Of a stretch of 64,000 bases of DNA, positions 7,982 through 16,629 are shown one piece after another. Each line of letters starts with the position of its first letter. Within the stretch, counting starts at the first letter, position 1. Location of the stretch: NCBI RefSeq assembly GCF_030812595.1, contig NZ_JAUSSZ010000004.1:210671-274670 (forward strand). Direction: 5' to 3'. Under the pieces are notes generated by a model that worked only from the letters and a program-made list of their open reading frames with translations, was not told the origin of the DNA and did no database searches. The stretch is from Arthrobacter bambusae (GTDB lineage Bacteria; Actinomycetota; Actinomycetes; Actinomycetales; Micrococcaceae). Made by a program: the position numbers and the translations under genes.

Positions 7982-9691
7982 GTGAGTGAATTGCACACCC
8001 ATGAAGTCCTGACAGACGGCACCGAGACGATCGAACCCGAGGAAACCATCTCCTCGAACGAAACACCCCACGAGATCGCAGAAAAGTCCTTCGCCGACTA
8101 CAACGTCCGCGCCGACATTGTTGAGTCCCTCGCCGACGCCGGAATCACCCATCCCTTCCCCATCCAGTCAATGACCCTCCCGGTCGCCCTGGGCGGTCAC
8201 GACATCATCGGCCAGGCCAAGACCGGTACCGGAAAGACCCTCGGCTTCGGCATTCCGGCGCTGCAGCGCGTCGTCGGACCGGACGACGCCGGCTACGACA
8301 AGCTCGCTGTCCCGGGTGCGCCCCAGGCCCTCGTGATTGTTCCTACCCGCGAACTCGCCGTTCAGGTGGCCAACGACCTCCAGACGGCATCGAGGAAGCG
8401 CAACGCCCGCATCGCCACCATCTATGGCGGCCGCGCTTACGAGCCCCAGATCGAAGCCCTGCACAAGGGCGTCGAGGTTGTTGTCGGCACGCCCGGCCGT
8501 TTGATCGACCTCTACAAGCAGAGGCACCTGAACCTCAAGAACGTTCGCATGGTGATTCTGGACGAGGCCGACGAGATGCTCGACCTGGGCTTCCTTCCGG
8601 ACGTCGAGACCCTGATCGCCGCCACGCCAGCGGTCCGCCAGACCCTGCTCTTTTCTGCGACGATGCCGGGCCCTGTCATCGCCATGGCCCGCCGCTACAT
8701 GACCCAGCCCACGCACATCCGTGCTGCCGACCCGGACGACGAGGGCCTGACCAAGCGCGACATCCGGCAGCTCATCTACCGTGCCCACAGCATGGACAAG
8801 GTCGAGGTCGTCGCCCGCATCCTGCAGGCCCGCGGCCGCGGCCGGACCATCATCTTCACCAAGACCAAGCGCACCGCCGCCAAGGTTGCCGAGGAACTCG
8901 TGGACCGCGGCTTCGCAGCCGCCGCAATCCACGGTGACCTGGGCCAGGGCGCCCGCGAGCAGGCACTCCGCGCCTTCCGCAACAACAAGGTGGACGTCCT
9001 CGTGGCCACCGATGTCGCCGCCCGTGGCATCGACGTCGATGACGTCACTCACGTGATCAACTACCAGTGCGTCGAAGACGAAAAGATCTACTTGCACCGC
9101 GTTGGCCGCACCGGCCGTGCAGGCAACAAGGGCACGGCCGTGACCTTCGTCGACTGGGACGACATGCCGCGCTGGGGCCTGATCAACAAGGCGCTCGGCC
9201 TAAGCTACCCGGAGCCCGTGGAAACATACTCCTCCTCGCCGCACCTCTTCGAGGATCTGGACATCCCCGCGGGCACCAAGGGCCGCCTGCCCCGCGACAA
9301 GCGCACCCTCGCGGGCGTCGACGCCGAGGTCCTGGAAGACCTGGGCGAGACCGGCAAGAAGAACTCCCGTTCCGGCGGCGATTCCGGGCGTGGACGCACG
9401 GGCCGCGATGCCCGTCGTGAAGGTGGCCGCCGCGGTACGAACTCCAGCGATGCTCCGTCCCGCGAAGGAGAGGGTGAGGGCGGACGCAACCGCACCCGCC
9501 GCCGTCGTACGTCCCAAGGCGAAGCAGCACCCGCAGAAGCCGCTACCCGGTCCGCCGAGTCCCGGTCCAACGAGCCGCAGTCCGGCGAGGGCGCGGACAA
9601 GCCTTCCCGCGCACGCCGTTCCCGCACCCGCCGCCGCAACGGCGAAGTGGTCTCCACTTCGGGTGCGTCCGGCGAGAGCACCGAGGCTTAA
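7982..9691 (+). CDS. DEAD-box ATP-dependent RNA helicase
   Basis: RNA helicase with the full motif set: Q-motif region (ITHPFPIQSMT), AKTGTGKT, PTRELAVQV, TPGRLID, DEAD, SAT, VATDVAARGID and HRVGRTGRAG. After the core (about residues 1-400) comes a long Arg/Ser/Gly-rich basic tail, probably for RNA binding. Two starts are possible: ATG 7961 without a ribosome binding site, or GTG 7982 preceded by AAGGA; I prefer the latter (about 569 residues). The roughly 270-nt non-coding stretch upstream could be a long leader, as in cold-responsive helicases. Confidence 0.93.
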   Translation: MSELHTHEVLTDGTETIEPEETISSNETPHEIAEKSFADYNVRADIVESLADAGITHPFPIQSMTLPVALGGHDIIGQAKTGTGKTLGFGIPALQRVVGPDDAGYDKLAVPGAPQALVIVPTRELAVQVANDLQTASRKRNARIATIYGGRAYEPQIEALHKGVEVVVGTPGRLIDLYKQRHLNLKNVRMVILDEADEMLDLGFLPDVETLIAATPAVRQTLLFSATMPGPVIAMARRYMTQPTHIRAADPDDEGLTKRDIRQLIYRAHSMDKVEVVARILQARGRGRTIIFTKTKRTAAKVAEELVDRGFAAAAIHGDLGQGAREQALRAFRNNKVDVLVATDVAARGIDVDDVTHVINYQCVEDEKIYLHRVGRTGRAGNKGTAVTFVDWDDMPRWGLINKALGLSYPEPVETYSSSPHLFEDLDIPAGTKGRLPRDKRTLAGVDAEVLEDLGETGKKNSRSGGDSGRGRTGRDARREGGRRGTNSSDAPSREGEGEGGRNRTRRRRTSQGEAAPAEAATRSAESRSNEPQSGEGADKPSRARRSRTRRRNGEVVSTSGASGESTEA

Positions 9692-9699
9692 CGGCCTCA

Positions 9700-10590
9700 A
9701 TGACTGACATTGTTTGGGCGCCGGACGGCAGCAATTTGGTGGTTCACGCGGATAACGCGGATTTCCTCCCGACGCTGCCGGACGGCGCCTTCACACTGAT
9801 TTACGTGGACCCGCCCTTCAACACGGGCCGGGTCCAAAGCCGCCAGGAAATGCGCATGGTCCGCAACGCCGATGGCGACGGCGATCGGCTCGGCTTCAAG
9901 GGTCGCTCATATGACACCATCAAGGGCGCCCTGCACAGCTACGACGACGCCTTCAGCGACTACTGGTCCTTCTTGGAACCCCGGCTTGTGGAAGCCTGGC
10001 GCCTGCTCGCCGACGACGGGACACTGTACCTGCATCTCGACTACCGCGAGGTGCACTACGCGAAGGTCATGCTGGACTCGATCTTCGGCCGGGAGTGTTT
10101 CCTAAACGAGATCATCTGGGCCTACGATTACGGCGCCCGCGCCAAGAACCGCTGGCCCACCAAGCACGACAACATCCTCGTGTACGTCAAGAACCCCGCA
10201 AAGTACCACTTCGACAACGCCGAGGTTGACCGTGAGCCGTACATGGCGCCTGGCCTCGTGACGCCGGCCAAACGCGAACTCGGCAAGCTTCCCACGGACG
10301 TTTGGTGGCACACCATCGTTTCCCCGACCGGCAGGGAAAAGACCGGCTACCCAACGCAAAAGCCGGAAGGACTCGTCCGACGGATCGTCACCGCATCCAG
10401 CCGGCCAGGAGACTGGTGCCTCGATTTCTTCGCCGGCTCGGGCACGCTCGGCTCAGTCGCGGCGAAACTCGAGCGCAGGTTCGTATGCGTGGACCAGAAC
10501 GCCCCGGCTATCGACGTGATGCGCAAGCGCTTGGACGGCAAGGCCACCTTTCTACCCCAACTGACCCGCCCTGGGAGCCAGACGGGCTGA
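9700..10590 (+). CDS. DNA methyltransferase (DNA adenine-N6 or cytosine-N4 type)
   Basis: S-adenosylmethionine-dependent amino-methyltransferase of 296 residues. Motif IV is DPPFNT near residue 37, and near the C-terminus TQKPEGL is followed by the SAM-binding DFFAGSGTLG. The order motif IV first and motif I last is that of the beta class (CcrM-like). No restriction endonuclease is adjacent, so it looks like an orphan enzyme. It starts 8 nt after the helicase stop and is probably co-transcribed with it. Target sequence and base cannot be read from the sequence. Confidence 0.9.
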   Translation: MTDIVWAPDGSNLVVHADNADFLPTLPDGAFTLIYVDPPFNTGRVQSRQEMRMVRNADGDGDRLGFKGRSYDTIKGALHSYDDAFSDYWSFLEPRLVEAWRLLADDGTLYLHLDYREVHYAKVMLDSIFGRECFLNEIIWAYDYGARAKNRWPTKHDNILVYVKNPAKYHFDNAEVDREPYMAPGLVTPAKRELGKLPTDVWWHTIVSPTGREKTGYPTQKPEGLVRRIVTASSRPGDWCLDFFAGSGTLGSVAAKLERRFVCVDQNAPAIDVMRKRLDGKATFLPQLTRPGSQTG

Positions 10591-10601
10591 GGGGACGTCC
10601 G

Positions 10602-11447
10602 TCAGCGGACCACGGAACTTCCCGTGCCCAACTCCTCGATCCGGGCCAGGACATCGGGGGACGTCAGGTTCTCCCCGAGCAGATTGGGCTTGCCGGTACC
10701 GTGGTAATCGGACGAACCGGTCATGAACAAACCGTGCTCGGCAGCCAGGCGCCGCAGGAACACGCGGCCTTCCTCGGGATTGTCGCGGTGCTCCACTTCC
10801 AGCCCCAGGAGGCCGGCATCGATCATTTCCCGGTAAGTCCGTTCTCCGACCACGCGGCCGCGGGCCGAAGCCACCGGATGCGCGAAGACGGGGACACCGC
10901 CCGCCGCCCGGACAAGCTTGACGGCGAGCGCCGGGTCCGGCGCATAGTGCTGCACGAAGTACCGCGAGTGTGAAGTCAGGATCGCGGTGAACGCCTCGGA
11001 GCGGCTCCCCACCGCACCGGCCGCCACGAGGGCGTCGGCGATGTGGGGGCGCCCCACGGTGGCACCCGGAGCCACATGATGGATGACATCGTCCCAGCTC
11101 AAGGGGTAATCCTCGGCCAGTAGCGTGACCATGCGCTTGGCCCGGATGAGCCTCGCGTCTTTTGCCTTCGTAATTTCCTCTAGCAGGCCGGGATGGCCGG
11201 GATCATGGAGATAGCTCAGCAGGTGGACGCTGATCCCTTCCTGGGTCCTGCACGAAATCTCCATCCCGGGGACGAAAGCTACCCCGAATTCGAGCGCGGC
11301 GGCGGAAGCCTGATCCCATCCGTCGGTGGAGTCGTGGTCCGTCAAAGCCACCACGTCCAGACCCGCAGCAGACGCGGAAGCGATCACTCCCGCGGGAGCT
11401 TCGGTCCCGTCGGAAACATTGGAGTGCGCGTGCAGATCGATCTTCAC
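10602..11447 (-). CDS. PHP-domain phosphoesterase (RNase AM / YciV-like)
   Basis: Metal-dependent phosphoesterase of 281 residues. The PHP signature is at the N-terminus: IDLHAHSNVSDG and ALTDHDSTDGW, with later metal ligands in FAHPVASARG and GSSDYHG. Related proteins hydrolyse 3',5'-nucleoside bisphosphates or trim RNA 5' ends. The GTG at 11447 is selected because the fold begins at VKIDLHAH; the frame upstream (to 11579) is not protein-like. It faces the methyltransferase with an 11-nt gap and is divergent from aminopeptidase P. Confidence 0.88.
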   Translation of the reverse strand: MKIDLHAHSNVSDGTEAPAGVIASASAAGLDVVALTDHDSTDGWDQASAAALEFGVAFVPGMEISCRTQEGISVHLLSYLHDPGHPGLLEEITKAKDARLIRAKRMVTLLAEDYPLSWDDVIHHVAPGATVGRPHIADALVAAGAVGSRSEAFTAILTSHSRYFVQHYAPDPALAVKLVRAAGGVPVFAHPVASARGRVVGERTYREMIDAGLLGLEVEHRDNPEEGRVFLRRLAAEHGLFMTGSSDYHGTGKPNLLGENLTSPDVLARIEELGTGSSVVR

Positions 11448-11527
11448 TTTCCAAGCGTATTTGATCAGGGACGGCTTGGACCGTTTCGGCGTTGGCCTAG
11501 TGTCGACCTTGATGGGACTATGGGACG

Positions 11528-13111
11528 GTGAACGATGCAGATAACACCCAAAACGGTGAAACCACAGCCTCCCAGCCACTGGAGGAGCGCGTCAACAACC
11601 GCTCCCAGCGGCCCACATCCGATGCCTTCAAGGCGTTCATGGCCAGCAACTGGGCGCCCGCGCCGCAGGTGACCCCTGCGCGTGACGCCGTCGCAGACCA
11701 CGCCGCCACGCGTCGTCGGGCCATCTCCGAGAAGTTCCCGGGCCTGCGCCTCGTCATCCCGGCCGGCCCCCTCAAGGTCCGCTCGAACGATACCGACTAC
11801 CGCTTCCGCCCCCACTCCGCGTTCGCCCACCTCACGGGCCTGGGCCTGGACCACGAGCCCGATGCCGTGCTGGTCCTTGAACCCGTCGAGGAGGGAACCG
11901 GCGACGACGGCGGCAACCACCTCGCGACGCTCTACTTCCGCCCCCTGGCCGGCCGGGACACGGAGCAGTTCTACGCTGACTCGCGTTCCGGTGAGTTCTG
12001 GATCGGCGCGCGCCCGACGCTCGCCGAGTTCGAAGCGCGCCTTGGGCTCAGGACGGCGCACGTGGACGAACTCGAAATGGCCATCACCAAGAACGTGGGT
12101 GCCCCGGAAATCGGCGGCATCGCCGTCCGCCTGGTCCGCAAAGTTGACGAGAACATCGATGCCCTCGTGGACACCGCCCGCTACAACACGGCCAAGGACC
12201 CGGAGAACCTGGACCTCGGTGAACTCGATGCCCTCGACGAACTGCTCAGCGAGGCGCTCTCCGAGTTGCGCTTGCTCAAGGACGCCTGGGAAATCGAGCA
12301 GATGAAGATCGCAGTGTCTGCGACGGTGGAGGGTTTCGCCGACGTCGTTCGGGCTCTTCCCCGCGCCATGACCCACCACCGCGGCGAACGCGTCGTCGAA
12401 GGCGCTTTCTTCGCGCGGGCCCGTGAGGAAGGGAACGAACTTGGCTACGACACCATCGCGGCCGCCGGAAACAACGCGACGGTCCTGCACTGGACCCGGA
12501 ACACGGGCAAGGTCAACGCCGGGGAACTGCTGCTGTTGGACGCAGGCGTGGAGGCAGATTCGCTCTACACAGCAGACGTCACGCGCACCATTCCCGCCAA
12601 CGGAAAGTTCTCGGACGTCCAGCGCAAGGTCTACGAAGCGGTACTTGACGCCGCCGACGCCGGATTCGCGGCAGCCCAGCCCGGCGTGAAGTTCCGCGAC
12701 ATCCACACCGCCGCCACCACGGTCCTCGCGGAGCGCCTCGCAGAGTGGGGCCTGCTCCCGGTCTCCGTGGAGGAAGCCATCAGTCCTGAAGGCCAGCAGC
12801 ACCGCCGGTGGATGCCGCACGGCACGAGCCACCACCTTGGGTTGGACGTCCACGACTGTGCGCAGGCCAAGCGTGAGCTCTACCTGGACGGCGTACTCAC
12901 CGAGGGCATGGTGTTCACCATCGAACCCGGGCTCTACTTCAAGGAGGAAGACCTCGCCATTCCGGCGGAGTACCGCGGAATCGGCGTCCGGATCGAGGAC
13001 GACATCCTGATGACCGCGGACGGTCCCGTCAACCTCAGCGCCGCCCTCCCCCGCAAGGCCGACGACGTCGAGTCCTGGATGGCGGGCATCTACCAGGAAG
13101 CCGAAGCCTAG
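11528..13111 (+). CDS. pepP: Xaa-Pro aminopeptidase (aminopeptidase P)
   Basis: Removes N-terminal residues preceding proline. This is a 527-residue protein with the N-terminal aminopeptidase P domain (about 70-270) and a pita-bread catalytic domain. The dinuclear metal ligands are visible: LLLDAGVEAD and ADVTRTI (two Asp), HGTSHHLGLDVHD (His), FTIEPGLYF (Glu) and GIGVRIEDDIL (Glu). GTG start at 11528. A strong terminator follows 31 nt after the stop. Confidence 0.94.
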   Translation: MNDADNTQNGETTASQPLEERVNNRSQRPTSDAFKAFMASNWAPAPQVTPARDAVADHAATRRRAISEKFPGLRLVIPAGPLKVRSNDTDYRFRPHSAFAHLTGLGLDHEPDAVLVLEPVEEGTGDDGGNHLATLYFRPLAGRDTEQFYADSRSGEFWIGARPTLAEFEARLGLRTAHVDELEMAITKNVGAPEIGGIAVRLVRKVDENIDALVDTARYNTAKDPENLDLGELDALDELLSEALSELRLLKDAWEIEQMKIAVSATVEGFADVVRALPRAMTHHRGERVVEGAFFARAREEGNELGYDTIAAAGNNATVLHWTRNTGKVNAGELLLLDAGVEADSLYTADVTRTIPANGKFSDVQRKVYEAVLDAADAGFAAAQPGVKFRDIHTAATTVLAERLAEWGLLPVSVEEAISPEGQQHRRWMPHGTSHHLGLDVHDCAQAKRELYLDGVLTEGMVFTIEPGLYFKEEDLAIPAEYRGIGVRIEDDILMTADGPVNLSAALPRKADDVESWMAGIYQEAEA

Positions 13112-13141
13112 GCACTGCGGCAAAATCACTGCGGCAAACAC

Positions 13142-13184
13142 AAGAGGAGGGCTACCGGAGCGATCCGGTAGCCCTCCTCTTTTG
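13142..13184 (+). terminator. Rho-independent terminator after pepP
   Basis: A perfect 17-bp inverted repeat (13142-13158 and 13165-13181, 6-nt loop) ends in TTTT. It closes the pepP transcript. Confidence 0.93.
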
Positions 13185-13247
13185 CTTTGGAGATGGCCCG
13201 CAAACACGTAGACGCCGCCCACCGACCACTTAATTTCGGGTTTTTCA

Positions 13248-13279
13248 CACTGAGATTTGGCGTTTTGACCACTGAGATT
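13248..13279 (+). promoter_or_regulatory. Direct repeat CACTGAGATT, candidate operator of the ABC/FtsX cassette
   Basis: The decamer CACTGAGATT occurs at 13248-13257 and 13270-13279, spaced 22 nt, that is two helical turns, about 70 nt before the ATPase start. The spacing suits a dimeric regulator. Which protein binds is unknown. Confidence 0.35.
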
Positions 13280-13349
13280 GACGAAATCCACACGGAGACG
13301 CCCGTCCGCGCTTATACCCTGCACCTATGCGTTCTGGGGCCGTCGAGAC

Positions 13350-14132
13350 ATGAGCATTGTCCATCTTCCCGCAATTTGCCTCAAAAACGTTCGTCGCCAG
13401 TATGACGACGGTGCCGGAAACAAGAAAACTGCGCTGGACATTGCCGAATTGAAGATCCAGCCTGGTGAACTCGTGGCTGTCATTGGACCATCCGGCTCCG
13501 GCAAGTCAACACTTCTTCAATTGGTCGGAGGACTCGATTCGCCAACTGCGGGAAGTATCGACGTAGCAGGGCTCCGGATTTCAGGCATGGACGAAAAGCA
13601 GAAGACAATCTTCCGACGTGAGAATGTTGGATTCATTTTCCAGGCATTCCATCTTGTTCCAAGCATGACGGTGGTGGAGAACGCCGCATTGTCGTCGATT
13701 GTCGCCGGTCAAGGAGGCTTTCATTGGCGGGCAGATGCGCTGGTGCTGCTCGATCAGCTGGGACTGTTGGAATATGCCGACCGGTTTCCTGATCAACTAT
13801 CAGGTGGGCAACGCCAGCGGGTCGCCGTAGCCCGGGCGCTATTCGGGGCTCCCAGCGTCGTCTTAGCCGATGAGCCGACAGGAAGTCTCGACTCCGGGAA
13901 CAGGGATATTGTCCTCCGTCTGATTCGCGACGCGATCGGAGTCGGTCTTCGCACGAGTGGGCTGATCGTCACCCATGATCCGTATGCCGCGAGTTACGCC
14001 GACCGGATCATCGCGCTGCGGGACGGGAAGATCGTTGGTCAACTTGACCTGACCCTCAACGGACCGCCTCAGGAGGGAGAGTCTCACCATGATGAGCGCG
14101 TTCGCTCGTGGTTTGCGGCAACTTCGCTTTGA
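13350..14132 (+). CDS. ABC transporter ATP-binding protein (LolD/MacB-like)
   Basis: Nucleotide-binding subunit of about 260 residues, with [12 protein letters not shown] (Walker A), FIFQAFHLVPSMTV (Q-loop), LSGGQRQRVAVARAL (signature), VVLADEPTGSLDS (Walker B) and VTHDP (H-loop). The LADEPTG and QAFHLVP variants are those of the LolD/MacB/FtsE class that works with FtsX-like permeases. The ATG at 13350 (MSIVHLPAIC) is chosen; the open frame upstream is not protein-like. It overlaps the permease by 44 nt. Base composition is visibly less GC-rich than neighbours. Confidence 0.9.
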   Translation: MSIVHLPAICLKNVRRQYDDGAGNKKTALDIAELKIQPGELVAVIGPSGSGKSTLLQLVGGLDSPTAGSIDVAGLRISGMDEKQKTIFRRENVGFIFQAFHLVPSMTVVENAALSSIVAGQGGFHWRADALVLLDQLGLLEYADRFPDQLSGGQRQRVAVARALFGAPSVVLADEPTGSLDSGNRDIVLRLIRDAIGVGLRTSGLIVTHDPYAASYADRIIALRDGKIVGQLDLTLNGPPQEGESHHDERVRSWFAATSL

Positions 14133-16572
14133 TTTTCCCCGCTACGGAGTAGCCGCGGTTGCGCTGGTATTCGGCGTTGCGCTCATTTTCGGCACCGTGC
14201 TCACGTCGAAGAGCATCAACGACCAGCTGTCGCAAGGAGTCGGTTCGCTGTCAGGCATAGGTGACGTCGCGGTGGTCCCTGCTATCCCGGGGACCACGGT
14301 CCCGGAGAGCGCAGGAAGGGCCGTCGCGGATCTCCCTGGCGTTGCGACGCCAATCCCGACTCTGGCGCGGAATACAAGCGTTCGGCCCACGGGAACCGAT
14401 GGCGCCGGCCATCCTCTGACGATTACGGGCTACCCCACCACGTTCAACACAGAGCTTCAACGCATGAGGCCGGAGCTACGGGGCGGGCTTCCTGCCGCAA
14501 ACAAGCCCGAGGCCCTGGTTCCGTCTGATGTAGCTTCGCGCTTAGGCGTAGACGTGGGCGATTGGCTGGTGGTCGCGTCGAGCGGCGGGACCACTCAACT
14601 GCGGGTCGCAGGCGTGTTCAACGGCAGGATTCTTGGTCCGCTGGCGTACGACAACATCTTTGTCGACTTGGCGTATGCCCAGACGATGTTCAACCAACAG
14701 GGCCAAGTATCAAGGGCGGACATCCAGCTGGTAGCAGGCCACTCCGCGGAACGCTGGCAGAGCGAATACTCGTCCAGTCTGCCCCCTCAGTTCAAAGTAC
14801 AGGACACTTCTGCACTCAGTTCGTCCCTTGGTCCGCTCATCGCTGTTGTTTCCCTCATCTTGATGATCGCTTCCTGCACCGTCCTCGGAATCTCGGTCCT
14901 CCTATCGGCAACGGCCTTCCAATCCGTCGTGAATGCCCGCCGGCTCTCCTACGGAGTCATGAGAGCCGTCGGCGCCCGCGGCTCCTGGCTGGCGGGCGCT
15001 GTCTTGTGCGAGGCCCTGATGCTCACGTTCGCGTGTTCATTGCTCGGGTTGGGGCTTGGCTTTGGCGTCAGCTGGGTCCTCAACCAAGGCCTATCATCGA
15101 TCGGCAACATACCTCCAGCAGCCGTGGCGGCAGAACTTTGGCAAGTTCTGCTTGCCATCCTGAGCGGGGTCGCCGCCGGCTGCGCCGGGGCAGTGCGGGC
15201 CATAATCAAAGTGCTGCGTCAGGCACCTCTCACGGCTATTTCACCTGAAGCCGCGGACCGCAGGTCAGGGCAGAGACTCCATGCCGCGGTCGGCGTGACG
15301 CTCCTCGCGTTGGGAGCCGCCAGCTACTGGCTTGACCCGGTCATTGTGAAGCTCGTTGGATTCGTCTTGTCGTTGGCCGCGGCGGGATTGCTTGCCCCGC
15401 TGATTCTCGAGGCCACCGCCACGCTGGAGATCTTTAAACGGTGGACGGCCAAGGCTGCGGCCCAGCGACTGCGCAAACACGCATCGCTCGACTCCACCAC
15501 GGCCATCATGGGCATTGTCGTCTGCCTTGGGGCCGCCCTTGTGATCGGAGTCGGCTCGGTAAGGAGTGCGATGATGGAGCAGATTGCCCGCCAATTCGGA
15601 GCCGACATTCAAATATCCTCCACGACTCCTATCACGGAAAAACTAGACGAACGCCTTGAGTCCATCGAAATGATCGGCAAGGTTTCAGACACAGTTTGGG
15701 ATCGCGGAGCATTGCAGTTCCAAGGGACCTCGAGCAACGTGGCAATCCTTGCCGTCGATCCAAACAGTTATTTCGCCACGGCACAACTTCCGTGGCGGCG
15801 TGGAAGCGACGGGACTGCGCCTGTTGCCTTGGAAAAGGGAGGCGCGGTCATCATTCCTGAAGCTTTAGCCGCGAGTCACGATATTTCCTTGGGCGACACC
15901 ATCCGACTGGATCGGGCAGGCAAGACACTCTCGCTTCGACTCGTCGGGACGTATGCGTCCTTGGCAACAGGGAACCAAGTGGTGATGAGTCGCGACGAGG
16001 CAGCAGAACTCGGCATTTCCGGATCCAATGGCTGGAATGTAGAAGCGAGGCCGGGTGTCGACGTCACAGCGCTCCGGAATACGATCGCTGATTCGGTTGC
16101 CGACATCCCTGGGGTCTCGGTGATCACGGCCGCCAAAATGAAGGAGCGCGCAGAATCAGAGCTCGGCTCCTACACGGGAGCCGCATTCGGCATCGTTGTG
16201 CTTGCGCTCAGTCTCGGCGCAGTCAGCGCGGCTGGCCTGTTCTCAGTCGGCGTCGCTCGTCGGGAGAAAGAGTTCGGGATGTTGCGCGCGATTGGTGCCA
16301 CCCGCGGCGACATCATGAGGCTCGTAACCCTTGACGCGATCTTGATCGGAATTGCGGCGCTTGCTTCAGGACTCCTCGTTGGTCAGTTCGCTGGCTGGGT
16401 ACTAACCCAGCTAGTCGCCGGGGCGCTCGGAGTGGCGCTGAGCCCGCCTGTGCCCGTCCTCGCGTTCGGTGGAATCGCAATCGTCACCCTGGCGGCGTTA
16501 TCGCTCGCAGCGATAGGACCGGGCCGCCGGGCGGCTCGAATACAGCCCGTGGCGGCACTGAAGACTGACTGA
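14089..16572 (+). CDS. FtsX-like permease of an ABC exporter
   Basis: Membrane protein of 827 residues with the duplicated FtsX/MacB layout: an N-terminal helix (about 18-40), an extracytoplasmic domain, three helices around 270-370, two more helices near 400-440, a helix near 470, a second periplasmic-type domain, and three C-terminal helices (from about 700). The segments ARRLSYGVMRAVGARG and RREKEFGMLRAIGATRG are the matching coupling-helix motifs of the two halves. The ATG at 14089 follows GGAGGGAGAG. Such pairs mobilise lipoproteins, peptides or lipids, or sense antibiotics; the substrate is unknown. Confidence 0.88.
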   Translation: MMSAFARGLRQLRFDFPRYGVAAVALVFGVALIFGTVLTSKSINDQLSQGVGSLSGIGDVAVVPAIPGTTVPESAGRAVADLPGVATPIPTLARNTSVRPTGTDGAGHPLTITGYPTTFNTELQRMRPELRGGLPAANKPEALVPSDVASRLGVDVGDWLVVASSGGTTQLRVAGVFNGRILGPLAYDNIFVDLAYAQTMFNQQGQVSRADIQLVAGHSAERWQSEYSSSLPPQFKVQDTSALSSSLGPLIAVVSLILMIASCTVLGISVLLSATAFQSVVNARRLSYGVMRAVGARGSWLAGAVLCEALMLTFACSLLGLGLGFGVSWVLNQGLSSIGNIPPAAVAAELWQVLLAILSGVAAGCAGAVRAIIKVLRQAPLTAISPEAADRRSGQRLHAAVGVTLLALGAASYWLDPVIVKLVGFVLSLAAAGLLAPLILEATATLEIFKRWTAKAAAQRLRKHASLDSTTAIMGIVVCLGAALVIGVGSVRSAMMEQIARQFGADIQISSTTPITEKLDERLESIEMIGKVSDTVWDRGALQFQGTSSNVAILAVDPNSYFATAQLPWRRGSDGTAPVALEKGGAVIIPEALAASHDISLGDTIRLDRAGKTLSLRLVGTYASLATGNQVVMSRDEAAELGISGSNGWNVEARPGVDVTALRNTIADSVADIPGVSVITAAKMKERAESELGSYTGAAFGIVVLALSLGAVSAAGLFSVGVARREKEFGMLRAIGATRGDIMRLVTLDAILIGIAALASGLLVGQFAGWVLTQLVAGALGVALSPPVPVLAFGGIAIVTLAALSLAAIGPGRRAARIQPVAALKTD

Positions 16573-16582
16573 TGCTCGGCAC

Positions 16583-16601
16583 AGGAGGAGGAACGAATAT
16601 G
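16583..16601 (+). pseudogene. Orphan ribosome binding site and start codon of a lost third cassette gene
   Basis: Just after the permease stop there is a near-perfect Shine-Dalgarno run, AGGAGGAGG at 16583-16591, with an ATG at 16599 at ideal spacing. The frame that follows (MGFRLCGPLT) runs within about 30 nt into the antisense of the general stress protein gene and becomes arginine-rich shadow. I read this as the 5' end of a gene truncated at the cassette border. Confidence 0.5.
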
Positions 16602-16629
16602 GGGTTCCGGCTGTGCGGCCCACTAACAG

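Noticed and set aside
11465..13324. 619-codon minus-strand frame over pepP
   Set aside because: GC-rich antisense shadow; the plus frame carries all aminopeptidase P metal ligands.
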